The notes beneath the pieces are model-generated. The model was not told where the DNA came from, did no database searches, and saw nothing but the letters and a program-made list of their open reading frames with translations. This document shows, one piece after another, positions 14,600-29,009 of a DNA stretch of 64,000 nucleotides. This DNA is from Symsagittifera roscoffensis (taxonomy: Eukaryota > Xenacoelomorpha > Acoela > Convolutidae), in contig NC_087067.1 of the NCBI RefSeq assembly GCF_963678635.1, positions 4,938,647-5,002,646 of the forward strand, read 5' to 3'. Every line of letters begins with the position of its first letter. The stretch's first letter is position 1. The position numbers were made by a program, and so were the translations under genes.

Positions 14600-15385
14600 A
14601 GATGTCAAAACTGAAGAAACATTCAGTAGCCAAGACCAGAAGCTAGTGGAAACTACCAATTTGTGACGACAATTTCTTTCGGACAAAAAATTACCGTAGA
14701 GCAAATCCGCTTCTGCAACGATCGCTAACCCAGTAGAAATGATAAATGGAACAACAAGGAACACATCAAGATGACTTAACTAGCCACACAGTGTCCTGAA
14801 AAATGAAAAAATTTGTACCACAAAAGATCGCATCAAGAACAAACACAAAAAAAAGACATCTTTCAGAAATATAATAAACAAAATCAGAAACTTAAAACCC
14901 CATGAACTGTCAGCACACCCACAAAGCATTAACACATTAACACCCAAAAAAATTGTCGCTGTATTTTTTGGTTGTCAAAACATTCAGTAGCCGAGACCAG
15001 AAGCCAGTGGAAACTACCAATTTGTAACAACTTTTATCGGACAAAAAATCACCACTGCGCAAATCCACTTCTGCAACGATCGCTAAACCAGTAGAAATGA
15101 GGAATGGAACAAAAATGAACACACCAAGATTTCTTAACTACCCACACACTGTCCTCAAAAATGAAAAAAAATTGTACCACAAAAAATCACATCAAGGCTA
15201 AACACAAAAAAAAACCTAATTCAGAAATACAAAAAACAAAATCAAATTATTGTACTCCAATGAACCGTCAGCATACCCATAACGCATTAACTACCCAAAA
15301 AATTGGCGCTGCGTGTTTCAAAGATGTCAAAATTGAAGAAGCAATCAGTAACCAAGACCAGAAGCTAATGGAAACTACCAATTTG
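14600..15385 (+). repeat. Satellite block duplicated at distance, copy 1 (partner 19270-20055)
   Basis: This block of about two monomers is repeated nearly exactly 4670 bp downstream. It includes a type carrying GCTGTATTTTTTGGTTGTC and the unusual monomer with AAATCAAATTATTGTACTCC. The match starts near AGCTAGTGGAAACTACC and stops where the left copy reads GACGACAATTTC and the right copy reads GACAACAACTTT. The separation equals about 13 monomers, so the pair may be what is left of a larger higher-order unit. Confidence 0.82.
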
Positions 15386-16827
15386 TGACGACAATTTCTT
15401 TCGGACAAAAAATTACCGTAGAGCAAATCCGCTTCTGCAACGATCGCTAACCCAGTAGAACTGATGAATGGAACAACAAGGAACACATCAAAACTTCTTA
15501 ACTAGCCACGCACTGTCCTGGAAAATGAAAAAATTTGTACCACAAAAAATCGCATCAAGGATGAACACAAAAAACGACATATTTCAGAAACTTAAATACC
15601 AAAATCCAAATTCCAGAAGTCCCATGAACAGTCAGCATACCCAAAACGCATTAACAAACCAAAAAAGCATAGCTGCCTATTTCAAAGATGTCAAAACTGA
15701 AGAAGCATTCAGTAACCAAGACCAGAAGCTTGTGAAAACTACCAATTTGTGACAACAACTTTTTTCGGACAAAAAATACCACAGAGCAAATCCGCTTCTG
15801 CAACGATCGCTAACCCAGTAGAAGTGATGATTGGAACAACAATGAAGTCATCAATACTTCTTAACGAGCCACACAGTCCTGGAAAATGAAAAAAACTGTA
15901 CCACAAAAGATCGCATCAAGAACAAACACAAAAAAAGACATATTTCAGAAACATAAAGACCAAAATCAAAAACTTAGTTTTCCCATGAACTTTCAGCAAA
16001 CCCACAACGCATTAACAACCCAAAAAACTGTCGCTGTGTATTTCAAAGATGTCAAAACTGAAGAAACATTCAGTAGCCAAGACCAGAAGCTAGTGGAAAC
16101 TACCAATTTCTGACGACAAATTTCTTCGAACAAAAAATCACCACAGCCCAAATCCGCGTCTGCAAAGATCGCTAGCCAAGTGGAATTGATGATTTGATCA
16201 ACAATAAACTCATCGAAAGTTCTTAACTAGCCACACACTGTCCTGGAAAATGAAAAAATTTGTACCACAAAAGATCGCATCAAGAACAAACACAAAAAAA
16301 GACATATTTCAGAAACATAAATAGCAAAATCCAAAACCCAGAAGTCCCATGAACAGTCAGCATACCCACAACTAACAAAAAAGCTGCGCTGCGGATTTCC
16401 AAGATGTCAAAACAGAAGAAACATTCAGTAGCCAAGACCAGAAGCTAGTGGAAACTACCAATTTGTGACGACAACTTTCTTCGGACAAAAAATCACCACA
16501 GCGCAAATCCGCTTCTGCAACGATCGCTAACCCAGTAGAAGTGATGATTGGAACCGACAATGAACTCATCAAGACTTCTTAACGAGCCACACAGTCCTGT
16601 AAAATGAAAAAAATTGTACAACAAAAAATCGCATCAAGGATGAACATAAAAAAAGACATATCACTAACATAAATACCAAAATCCAAAATCTAGAAGTCCC
16701 ATGAACAATCAGCATACCCACAAAGTATTAACAAACCAAAAAAGCAGCGCTGCGTATTTCAAAGATGTCAAAACTGAAGAAACATTCAGTAGCCAAGACC
16801 AGAAGCTAGTGGAAACTACCAATTTGT

Positions 16828-18970
16828 GACGACAACTTTCTTCGGACAAAAAATACCACAGAGCAAATCCGCTTCTGCAACGATCGCTAACCCAGTAGAA
16901 GTGATGATTGGAACAACAATGAAGTCATCAATACTTCTTAACGAGCCACACAGTCCTGGAAAAGGAAAAAAACCGTACCACAAAAGATCGCATCAAGAAC
17001 AAACACAAAAAAAGACATATTTCAGAAACATAAAGACCAAAATCAAAAACTTAGTTTTCCCATGAACTTTCAGCAAACCCACAACGCATTAACAACCCAA
17101 AAAACTGTCGCTGTGTATTTCAAAGATGTCAAAACTGAAGAAACATTCAGTAGCCAAGACCAGAAGCTAGTGGAAACTACCAATTTCTGACGACAAATTT
17201 CTTCGGACAAAAAATCACCACAGCCCAAATCCGCGTCTGCAAAGATCGCTAACCAAGTGGAATTGATGATTGGATCAACAATAAACTCATCAAAAGTTCT
17301 TAACTAGCCACACACTGTCCTGGAAAATGAAAAAATTTGTACCACAAAAGATCGCATCAAGAACAAACACAAAAAAAGACATATTTCAGAAACATAAATA
17401 GCAAAATCCAAAACCCAGAAGTCCCATGAACAGTCAGCATACCCACAACAAACAAAAAAGCTGCGCTGCGGATTTCCAAGATGTCAAAACTGAAGAAACA
17501 TTCAGTAGCCAAGACCAGAAGCTAGTGGAAACTACCAATTTGTGACGACAACTTTCTTCGGACAAAAAATACCACAGAGCAAATCCGCTTCTGCAACGAT
17601 CGCTAACCCAGTAGAAGTGATGATTGGAACAACAATGAAGTCATCAATACTTCTTAACGAGCCACACAGTCCTGGAAAATGAAAAAAACTGTACCACAAA
17701 AGATCGCATCAAGAACAAACACAAAAAAGACATATTTCAGAAACATAAAGACCAAAATCAAAAACTTAGTTTTCCCATGAACTTTCAGCAAACCCACAAC
17801 GCATTAACAACCCAAAAAACTGTCGCTGTGTATTTCAAAGATGTCAAAACTGAAGAAACATTCAGTAGCCAAGACCAGAAGCTAGTGGAAACTACCAATT
17901 TGTGACGACAACTTTCTTCGGACAAAAAATACCACAGAGCAAATCCGCTTCTGCAACGATCGCTAACCCAGTAGAATTGATGATTGGATCAACAATAAAC
18001 TCATCAAAAGTTCTTAACTAGCCACACACTGTCCTGGAAAATGAAAAAATTTGTACCACAAAAGATCGCATCAAGAACAAACACAAAAAAAGACATATTT
18101 CAGAAACATAAATAGCAAAATCCAAAACCCAGAAGTCCCATGAACAGTCAGCATACCCACAACAAACAAAAAAGCTGCGCTGCGGATTTCCAAGATGTCA
18201 AAACTGAAGAAACATTCAGTAGCCAAGACCAGAAGCTAGTGGAAACTACCAATTTGTGACGACAACTTTCTTCGGACAAAAAATACCACAGAGCAAATCC
18301 GCTTCTGCAACGATCGCTAACCCAGTAGAAGTGATGATTGGAACAACAATGAAGTCATCAATACTTCTTAACGAGCCACACAGTCCTGGAAAATGAAAAA
18401 AACTGTACCACAAAAGATCGCATCAAGAACAAACACAAAAAAAGACATATTTCAGAAACATAAAGACCAAAATCAAAAACTTAGTTTTCCCATGAACTTT
18501 CAGCAAACCCACAACGCATTAACAACCCAAAAAATGGTCGCTGTGTATTTCAAAGATGTCAAAACTGAAGAAACATTCAGTAGCCAAGACCAGAAGCTAG
18601 TGGAAACTACCAATTTCTGACGACAAATTTCTTCGGACAAAAAATCACCACAGCCCAAATCCGCGTCTGCAAAGATCGCTAACCAAGTGGAATTGATGAT
18701 TGGATCAACAATAAACTCATCAAAAGTTCTTAACTAGCCACACACTGTCCTGGAAAATGAAAAAATTTGTACCACAAAAGATCGCATCAAGAACAAACAC
18801 AAAAAAAGACATATTTCAGAAACATAAATAGCAAAATCCAAAACCCAGAAGTCCCATGAACAGTCAGCTTACCCACAACAAACAAAAAAGCTGCGCTGCG
18901 GATTTCCAAGATGTCAAAACTGAAGAAACATTCAGTAGCCAAGACCAGAAGCTAGTGGAAACTACCAATT
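16828..18970 (+). repeat. Dimeric satellite higher-order repeat, about 716 bp, three copies
   Basis: A two-monomer unit repeats at about 16828, 17545 and 18256. The diagnostic string GAAGTCATCAATACTTCTTA occurs at 16920, 17637 and 18351, which gives spacings of 717 and 714 bp. Each dimer pairs a monomer with TTTTCCCATGAACTTTCAGC and one with AAAGCTGCGCTGCGGATTTC. Within the window this is the clearest regular higher-order period. Confidence 0.85.
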
Positions 18971-19269
18971 TGTGACGACAACTTTCTTCGGACAAAAAAT
19001 CACCACAGCGCAAATCCGCTTCTGCAACGATCGCTAACCCAGTAGAAGTGATGATTGGAACCGACAATGAACTCATCAAGACTTCTTAACGAGCCACACA
19101 GTCCTGGAAAATGAAAAAAATTGTACAACAAAAAATCGCATCAAGGATGAACATAAAAAAAGACATATCACTAACATAAATACCAAAATCCAAAATCCAG
19201 AAGTCCCATGAACAATCAGCATACCCACAAAGTATTAACAAACCAAAAAAGCAGCGCTGCGTATTTCAA

Positions 19270-20055
19270 AGATGTCAAAACTGAAGAAGCATTCAGTAAC
19301 CAAGACCAGAAGCTAGTGGAAACTACCAATTTGTGACGACAATTTCTTTCGGACAAAAAATTACCGTAGAGCAAATCCGCTTCTGCAACGATCGCTAACC
19401 CAGTAGAAATGATGAATGGAACAACAAGGAACACATCAAGATGACTTAACTAGCCACACAGTGTCCTGAAAAATGAAAAAATTTGTACCACAAAAGATCG
19501 CATCAAGAACAAACACAAAAAAAAGACATCTTTCAGAAATATAATAAACAAAATCAGAAACTTAAAACCCCATGAACTGTCAGCACACCCACAAAGCATT
19601 AACACATTAACACCCAAAAAAATTGTCGCTGTATTTTTTGGTTGTCAAAACATTCAGTAGCCGAGACCAGAAGCCAGTGGAAACTACCAATTTGTAACAA
19701 CTTTTATCGGACAAAAAATCACCACTGCGCAAATCCACTTCTGCAACGATCGCTAAACCAGTAGAAATGAGGAATGGAACAAAAATGAACACACCAAGAT
19801 TTCTTAACTACCCACACACTGTCCTCAAAAATGAAAAAAAATTGTACCACAAAAAATCACATCAAGGCTAAACACAAAAAAAAACCTATTTCAGCAATAC
19901 AAAAAACAAAATCAAATTATTGTACTCCAATGAACCGTCAGCATACCCATAACGCATTAACTACCCAAAAAATTGGCGCTGCGTATTTCAAAGATGTCAA
20001 AATTGAAGAAGCAATCAGTAACCAAGACCAGAAGCTAATGGAAACTACCAATTTG
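19270..20055 (+). repeat. Satellite block duplicated at distance, copy 2 (partner 14600-15385)
   Basis: This is the right-hand partner of the block at 14600-15385, offset 4670 bp, with only a few substitutions (for example GATGAATGG against GATAAATGG, and a changed base in the AATACAAAAAACAAAATC stretch). Confidence 0.82.
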
Positions 20056-23000
20056 TGACAACAACTTTTTTCGGACAAAAAATACCACAGAGCAAATCCG
20101 CTTCTGCAACGATCGCTTACCGAGTAGATCTGATGAATGGAACAACAATGAACACATCAAGATGACTTAACTAGCCACAGAGTTTCCTGAAAAATGAAAA
20201 ATTTGTACCACAAAAGATCGCATCATGAACAAACACAAAAAAAGACATCTTTCAGAAATATAATAAACAAAATCAGAAACTTAATACCCCATGAACTGTC
20301 AGCATACCAACAACGCATTAACACATTAACACCCAAAAAAATTGTCGCTGTATTTTTTGGTTGTCAAAACTGAAGAAACATTCAGTAGCCAAGACCAGAA
20401 GCTAGTGGAAACTACCAATTTGTGACGACAACTTTCTTCGGTCAAAAAATCACCACAGCGCAAATCCGCTTCTGCAACGATCGCTAACCCACTAGAAGTG
20501 ATGATTGGAACCGACAATGAACTCATTAAGACTTCTTAACGAGCCACACAGTCCTGGAAAATGAAAAAAATTGTACAACAAAAAATCGCATCAAGGATGA
20601 ACACAAAAAAAGACATATCACTAACATAAATACCAAAATCCAAAATCCAGAAGTCCCATGAACAGTCAGCATACCCACAAAGCATTAACAAACCAAAAAA
20701 GCAGCGCTGAGTATTTCAAAGATGTCAAAACTGAAGAAGCATTCAGTAACCAAGACCAGAAGCTAGTGGAAACTACCAATTTGTGACGACAACTTCTTTC
20801 GGACAAAAAATTACCATAGAGAAAATCCGCTTCTGCAACGATCGCTAACCCAGTAGAACTGATGAATGGAACAACAAGGAACACATCAAAATGACTTAAC
20901 TAGCCACACAGTGTCCTGAAAAATGAAAAAATTTGTACCACAAAAGATCGCATCAAGAACAAACACAAAAAAGACATCCCCCAGAAATATAATAAACAAA
21001 ATCAGAAACTTAAAACCCCATGAACTTTCAGCATACCCACAACGCATTAACACATTAACACCCAAAAAAATTGTCGCTGTATTTTTTGGTTGTCAAAACA
21101 ATCAGTAGCCGAGACCAGAAGCCAATGGAAACTACCAATTTGTAACAACTTTTATCGGACAAAAAATCACCACTGCGCAAACCCACTTCTGCAACGATCG
21201 CTAAACCAGTAGAATTGAGGAATGGTTCAAAAATGAACACACCAAGATTTCTTAACTACCACACACTGTCCTCAAAAATGAAAAAAAATTGTACCACAAA
21301 AAATCACATCAAGGCTAAACACAAAAAAAAACATATTTCAGAAACACAAAGAACAAAATCAAATTATTGTACTCCCATGAACCGTCAGGATACCCACAAC
21401 GCGTTAACTACCCAAAAAATTGTCGCTGTCTTTTTCAAAGATGTCAAAACTGGAGAAACAATCAGTAGCCAAGACAAGAAGCTAGTGGAAACCACCAATT
21501 TGTGACAACTTTCTTCGGACAAAAAATCACCACAGCGCAAATCTGCTTCTGCAACGATCGTTAACCCAGTAGAAGTGATGATTGGAACAACAAGGAACAC
21601 ATCAAGATGACTTAACTAGCCACACAGTCCTAAAAAAATGAAAAAAATTGTACCAGAAAAAATAGCATCAAGGATGAACACAAAAAAAGACATATTTCAG
21701 TAACATAAATACCAAAGTCAGAAACTTAATACCCCATGAACTGTCAGCATACCCACAACGCATTAACACATTAACAACCCAAAACAATTGTCGCTGTGTT
21801 TTTTGGTTGTCAAAACATTCAGTAGCCGAGACCAGAAGCTAGTGGAAACTACCAATTTGTATCAAATTTTTCGGACAAAAAATCACACTGCGCAAATCCA
21901 CTTCTGCAACGATCGCTAAATCAGTAGAATTGAGGAATGGAACAAAAATGAATACACCAAGATTTCTTAACTACCCACACACTGTCCTCAAAAATGAAAA
22001 AAAAATTGTATCACAAAAAATCACATCAAGGCTAAACACACAAAAAAACATATTTCAGAAATACAAAGAACAAAATCAAATTATTGTACTCCCATGAAAC
22101 GTCAGCATACCCACAACGCATTAACTACCCAAAAAACTGTCGCTGTCTTTTTCAAAGATGTCAGAACTGAAGAAACATTCAGTAGCCAAGACAAGAAGCT
22201 AGTGGAAACCACCAATTTGTGACATCTTTTTTCGGACAAAAAATCACCACAGCGCAAATCCGCTTCTGCAACGATCGTTAACCCAGTAGAAGTGATGATT
22301 GGAACAACAAGGAACACATCAAGATGACTTAACTAGCCACACAGTCCTGGAAAATGAAAAATGAAAAAAATTGTACCACAAAAAATCGCATCAAGGATGA
22401 ACACAAAAAAAAGACATATTTCAGTAACATAAATACCAAAATCAGAAACTTAATACTCCTATGAACTATCAGCATACCCACAACGCATTAACACATTAAC
22501 AACCCAAAAAAATTGTCGCTGTATTTTTTGGTTGTCAAAACATTCAGTAGCCGAGACCAGAAGCTAGTGGAAACTACCAATTTGTAACAAATTTTTCGGA
22601 CAAAAAATCACACTGCGCAAATCCACTTCTGCAACGATCGCTAAATCAGTAGAATTGAGGAATGGAACAAAATGAACACACCAAGATTTCTTAACTACCC
22701 ACACACTGTCCTCAAAAATGAAAAAAAAAATTGTACCACAAAAAATCACATCAAGGCTGAACACAAAAAAAAAACATATTTCAGAAATACAAAGAACAAA
22801 TCAAAAAAATTGTACTCCCATGAACCGTCAGCATACCCACAACGCATTAACTACCCACAAATTGTCGCTGTGTTTTTCAAAGATGTCAAAACTGAAGAAA
22901 CATTCAATAGCCAAGACAAGAAGCTAGTGGAAACCACCAATTTGTGACAACTTTCTTCGGACAAAAAATCACCACAGCGCAAATCCGCTTCTGCAACGAT

Positions 23001-24497
23001 CGTTAACCCAGTAGAAGTGATGATTGGAACAACAATGAACTCATCAAGACTTCTTAACGAGCCACACAGTCCTGGAAAATGAAAAAAACTGTACCACAAA
23101 AAATTGCATCAACGATGAACACAAAAAAAGTCATATTTCAGTAACATAAATACCAAAATCCAAAATCCAGAAGTCCCATGAACAGTCAGCATACCCACTA
23201 CGCATTAACAAACCAAAAAAGCAGCGCTGCATATTTCAAATATGTCAAAACTGAAGAAGCATTCAGTAACCAAGACCAGAAGCTAGTGGAAACTACCAAT
23301 TTGTGACGACAACTTTTTTCGGACAAAAAATTACCATAGAGCAAATATGCTTCTGCAAAGATCGCTAACCTAGTAGAACTGATGAATGGAACAACAATGA
23401 ACACATCAAGATGACTTAGCTAGCCACACAGTGACCTGGAAAATGAAAAAGTTTGTACCACAAAAGATCGCATCAAGAACAAACACAAAAAAAGACATCT
23501 TTCAGAAACATAAAGACCAAAACCAGAAATGTAATACTCCCATGAACTGTCAGCATACTCACAACGCATTACCACATTAACAACCCAAAAAAATTGTCGC
23601 TGTATTTTTTGGTTGTCAAAACATTCAGCAGCCGAGACCAGAAGCTAGTGGAAACTACCAATTTGTAACAACTTTTTTCGGACAAAAAATCACCACTGCA
23701 CAAATTCGCTTCTGCAACGATCACTAACCCAGTGGAATTGATGAATGGAACAACAATGAACACATCAAGATTTCTTAACTAGCCACAAACTGTCCTGGAA
23801 AATGAAAAAATTTGGACCACAAAAGATCGCATCAAGAATAAACACAAAAAAGACATCTTTCAGAAATATAAAGACCAAAATCCAAAACCCAGAAGTCCCA
23901 TAAACAGTCAGCAAATCCACAACGCAATAAGAAACCAAAAAAAAACAGCGCTGCGTATTTCAAAGATGTCAAAACTGAAGAAGCATTCAGTAACCAAGAC
24001 CAGAAGCTAGTGGAAACTACCAATTTGTGACAACAACTTTTTTCGGACAAAAAATTACCCTAGAGCAAATCCGCTTCTGCAACGATCGCTAACTCAGTAG
24101 AACTGATGAATGGAACATCAATCAACAGATCAAGATGACTTAACTAGCCACACAGTCCTGGAAAATGAAAAAAATTGTACCACAAAAAAATGCATCAAGG
24201 CTGAACATAAAAAAAGACATATTTCAGAAATACAAAGAACAAAATCAAAAAATTTAAACTCCCATGAACCGTCAGCATACCCACAACATATTAACCACCC
24301 AAAAAATTTGTCGCTGTGTCTTTCAAAGATGTCAAAACTGAGGAAACATTCAGTAGCCAAGACAAGAAGCTAGTGGAAACTACCAATTTGTGACAACTTT
24401 TTTGTGAAAAAAAATCACCACAGTGCAAATTCGCTTCTGCAACGATCGCTAACCCAGTGGAAGTGATGAATGGAACAACAATGAACACATCAAGATT

Positions 24498-24903
24498 TTC
24501 ATACCACTAGACCAGAAGCTAGTGGTAACTACCAATTTGTGAGAACTTTATTGAGACAAAAACACTCCAGCTCAAATTCGCTAGTGCAATGACCACTACC
24601 CCAGTAGAACTGAATAAATGAATTAAAATGAGCCCATCGAAATGATAATATCAGCCAGACGCTGTGATCAAAAATGGAAAAACTTTTAACGTGAAAAACC
24701 GCATCACTGATAGAGACATAAAAAGACATGATTCCACAGAAAAAAAACTGAAAACAATTATTAAGCACTCCCAGGTAACATCAGCAAGTAAACAAATGCA
24801 TTATCAACCCCAAAAAGGCAGCTCTGTCTTTCAAATTTATGAAAAGAAGGAATGTCTGGTAGTCAAGACCAAAAAGAAAGAAAAACTGCCAGTACTTTGA
24901 CGA
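24498..24903 (+). repeat. Deletion junction plus highly divergent satellite monomer, copy 2
   Basis: At about 24498 a standard monomer breaks off after ATCAAGATTTTC and jumps to CCACTAGACCAGAAGCTAGT, which skips about two thirds of a unit. The divergent monomer follows, with GAGACAAAAACACTCCAGCT, GATAATATCAGCCAGACGCT and AAGACCAAAAAGAAAGAAAA in the same order as at 8868-9258. Standard monomers resume at TTCGGACAAAAAATAACC. Unlike copy 1, this copy has a stop-free run of 78 codons over the region matching the satellite frame, but it starts with GTG and has no early in-frame ATG. Confidence 0.85.
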
Positions 24904-27900
24904 CAACTTTTTTCGGACAAAAAATAACCACAGCGCAAATTCGTTTCTGCAACGATCGCTAACCCAGTAGAACTGATGAATGGAACAACAATGAACACAT
25001 CAAGATGACCTAAATAGCCACACAATATCCTGAAAAATGAAAAAATTTGTACCACAAAAGATCGCATCAAGGATAAACACAAAAAATGACATATTTCAGT
25101 AACATCAAGACTAAAATCAAAAACTTAGTACTTCCATGATCTGCAGCAAACCCACAACGCATTAACAATCCAAAAAAATGTCGCGGTGTATTTCAAAGAT
25201 GTCAAAACTGAGGAAACATTCAGTAGCCAGGACCAGAAGCTAGTGGAAACTACCAATTTGTGACGACAACTTTCTTCGGACAAAAAATCACCCAACGCAA
25301 ATCCGCTTCTGCAACGATCGCTAACCCAGTAGACTTGAGGAATGGAACAACAATGAACACATCAAGATGACTTAACTAGCCACAGTGTCCTGAAAAATGA
25401 AAAAATTTGTACCACAAAAGATCGCATCAAGAACGAACACAAAAAAAAGACATCTTTCATAAACATAAAGACCAAAATCAAAAATTCAGTACTCCCATGA
25501 ACCGTCAGCATACCCACAATGCTTTAACATTTTAACCCAAAAAAACTGTCGCTGTATTTTTTGGTTGTCAAAACATTCAGTAGCCGAGATCAGTAGCTAG
25601 TGGAAACTACCAATTTGTAACAACTTTTTTCGGACAAAAAATCACCACTGCGCAAATCCACTTCCGCAACGATCGCTAAGCCAGTAGAATTGATGATTGG
25701 AACACCAATAAACTAATCAAGATGACTTAACTAGCCACAGTGTCCTGAAAAATGAAAAAAATTTGTACCACAAAAGATCGCATCAAGAACGAACACAAAA
25801 AAAGACATCTTTCAGAAACATAAAGACCAAAATCAAAAATTCAGTACTCCCATGAACCGTCAGCATACCCACAATGCTTTAACACTTTAACCCAAAAAAA
25901 CTGTCGCTGTATTTTTTGGTTGTCAAAACTGAAGAAACACTCAGTAGACGAGACCAGAAGCTAGTGGAAACTACCAATTTGTGACAACTTTTTTCGGACA
26001 AAAAATCACCACAGCGCAAATCCGCTTCTGCAACGATCGCTAACTAAGTAGAATTAATGATTAGAACAACAATGAACTCATCAAGACTTCTTAACTAGCC
26101 ACACACTGTCCTGGAAAATGAAAAAATTTGTACCACAAAAATCGCATCAAGGATGAACACAAAAAAGACATATTCCAGAAACATAAATACCAAAATCCAA
26201 AACCCAGAAGTCCCATGAACAGTCAGCATACCCAAAACGCATTAACAAACCAAAAAAGCAGCGCTGCGTATTTCAAAGATGTCAAAACTGAAGAAGCATT
26301 CAGTAACCAAGACCAGAAGCTAGTGGAAACTACCAATTTGCGACGACAACTTTTTTCGGACAAAAAGTTACCATAGAGCAAATCTGCTTCTGCAACGATC
26401 GCTAACCTACTAGAACTGATGAATATAACAACAATGAACACATCAAGATGACTTAACTAGCCACACAGTGTCCTGAAAAATGAAAAAAATTTGTACCACA
26501 AAAGATCGCATCAAGAACAAACACAAAAAAAAGACATCTATCAGAAACATAAAGACCAAAATCAGAACCTTAATACTCCCATGAACTGTCAGCATACCCA
26601 CAACGCATTGACACATTAACAACCCAAAAAAATTGTCGCTGTATTTTTTGGTTGTCAAAACATTCAGTAGCCGAGACCAGAAGCTAGTGGAAACTACCAA
26701 TTTGTAACAACTTTTTTCGGACAAAAAATCACCACTGCGCAAATCCACTTCTGCAACGATCGCTAAACCAGTAGAATTGAGGAATGGAATAAAAATGAAC
26801 ACACCAAGATTTCTTAACTAGCCACACACTGTCCTCAAAAATGAAAAAAAAAATTTGTACCACAAAAAATCACATCAAGGCTGAAAACAAAAAAAACATA
26901 TTTCAGAAACACAAAGAACAAAATCAAAAAACTTGTACTCCCATGAATTTGTCAGCTTACCGACAACGCAATAACCACCCAAAAAATTGTCGCTGTGTAT
27001 TTCAAAGATGTCAAAACTGAAGAAACATTCAGTAGCCAAGACCAGAAGCTAGTGGAAACTACCAATTTGTGACAAATTTTTCGAACAAAAAATCACCACA
27101 GCGCAAATTCACTTCTGCAACGATTGCTAACTCAGTGGAATTGATGAATGGAACAACAATGAACACATCAAGATTACTTAACTAGCCACACACTGTCCTG
27201 GAAAATGTAAAAAATTTGAACCACAAAAATTCGCATCAAGGCTGAACACAAAAAAAGACATATTTCAGAAACATAAACACAAAAATCCAAAACCCAAAGC
27301 TCCCATGAACAGTCAGCATACCCACAACGCATTAACAAACCAAAAAAGCAGCGCTGCGTATTTCAAAGATGTCAAAACTGAAGAAGCATTCAGTAGCCAA
27401 GACCAGAAGCTAGTGGAAACTACCAATTTGTGACAACTTTTTTCGGACAAAAAATTACCACAGAGCAAATCCGCTTCTGCAACGATAGCTAATCTAGTAG
27501 AACTGAATGGAACAACAATGAACACATCAAGATGACTTAGCTAGCCACACAGTGTCCTGAAAAATGAAAAAAACTTGTACCACAAAAGATCGCATCAAGA
27601 ATTAACACAAAAAAAGACATCTTTCAGAAACATAAGGACTAAAATCAAAAACATAATACTCCCATGAACCGCCAGCATACCCACAACGCATTAACACAAT
27701 AACAACCCAAAAAATTGTCGCTGTATTTTTTGGTTGTCAAAACATTCAGTAGCCGAGACCAGAAGCTAGTGGAAACTACCAATTTGTAACGACAACTTTT
27801 TTTGGGACAAAAATCACCAGTGCGCAAATCCACTTCTGCAACGATCGCTAAGCCAGTAGAATTGAGGAATTGAACAAAAATGAACACATCAAGATTTCTT

Positions 27901-29009
27901 AACTAGCCACACACTGTCCTCAAAAACGAAAAAAAAGTTGTACCACAAAAAATCACATCAAGGCTGAACATAAAAAAAGACATATTTAAGAAATACAAAG
28001 TTCAAAGTCAAAAAATTGAAACTCCCATGAACCTTCGGCATACCCACAACGCATTAACTACCCAAAAAATTGTCGTTGTGTATTTCAAAGATGTCAAAAC
28101 TGAAGAAACATTCAGTAGCCAAGACAAGAAGCTAGTGGAAACTACCAATTTGTGACAATTTTTTTCGGACAAAAAATCACCACAGTGCAAATTCGCTTCT
28201 GCAACGATCGCTAACCCAGTGGAATTGATGAAAGGAACAACAATGAACACATCAAGATTTCTTAACTAGCCACACACTGTCCTCAAAAATGAAAAAAAAA
28301 TTGTACCACAAAAAATCACATCAAGGCTGAACATAAAAAAAGACATATTTAAGAAATACAAAGTTCAAAGTCAAAAAACTTAAACTCCCATGAACCTTCA
28401 GCATACCCACAACGCATTGACCACCCAAAAAATTGTCGCTGTGTATTTCAAAGATGTCAAAACTGAAGAAACATTCAGTAGCCAAGACAAGAAGCTAGTG
28501 GAAACTACCAATTTGTGACAACTTTTTTCGGACAAAAAATCACCACAGTGCAAATTCGCTTCTGCAACGATCGCAAACCCAGTGGAATTGATGAATGGAA
28601 CAACAATGAACACATCAAGATTACTTAACTAGCCACACACTGTCCTGGAAAATGAAAAAAATTGTACCACAAAAAATTGCATCAAGGATGAACACAAAAA
28701 ATGACATATTTCAAAAACATAAAGAACAAAAACAAAAACTTAGTACTCCCATGAATCTTCGGCATACCCAGAATTCATTAACCACCCAAAAAATTGTCGC
28801 TGTGTATTTTAAAGATGTCAAAACTGAAGAAACATTCAGTAGCCAAGAGAAGAAGCTAGTGGAAACTACCAATTTGTGACAACTTTTTTCGGACAAAAAA
28901 TCACCACAGTGCAAATTCGCTTCTGCAACGATCGCTAACCCAGTGTAATTGATGAATGGAACAACAATGAACACATCAAGATTTCTTAACTAGCCACACA
29001 CTGTCCTGG

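Noticed and set aside
24664-24900. 78-codon frame in the second divergent monomer as proof of coding constraint
   Set aside because: It begins with GTG and has no early ATG, and the equivalent frame in the first divergent copy (from about 9024) is stopped by TGA.
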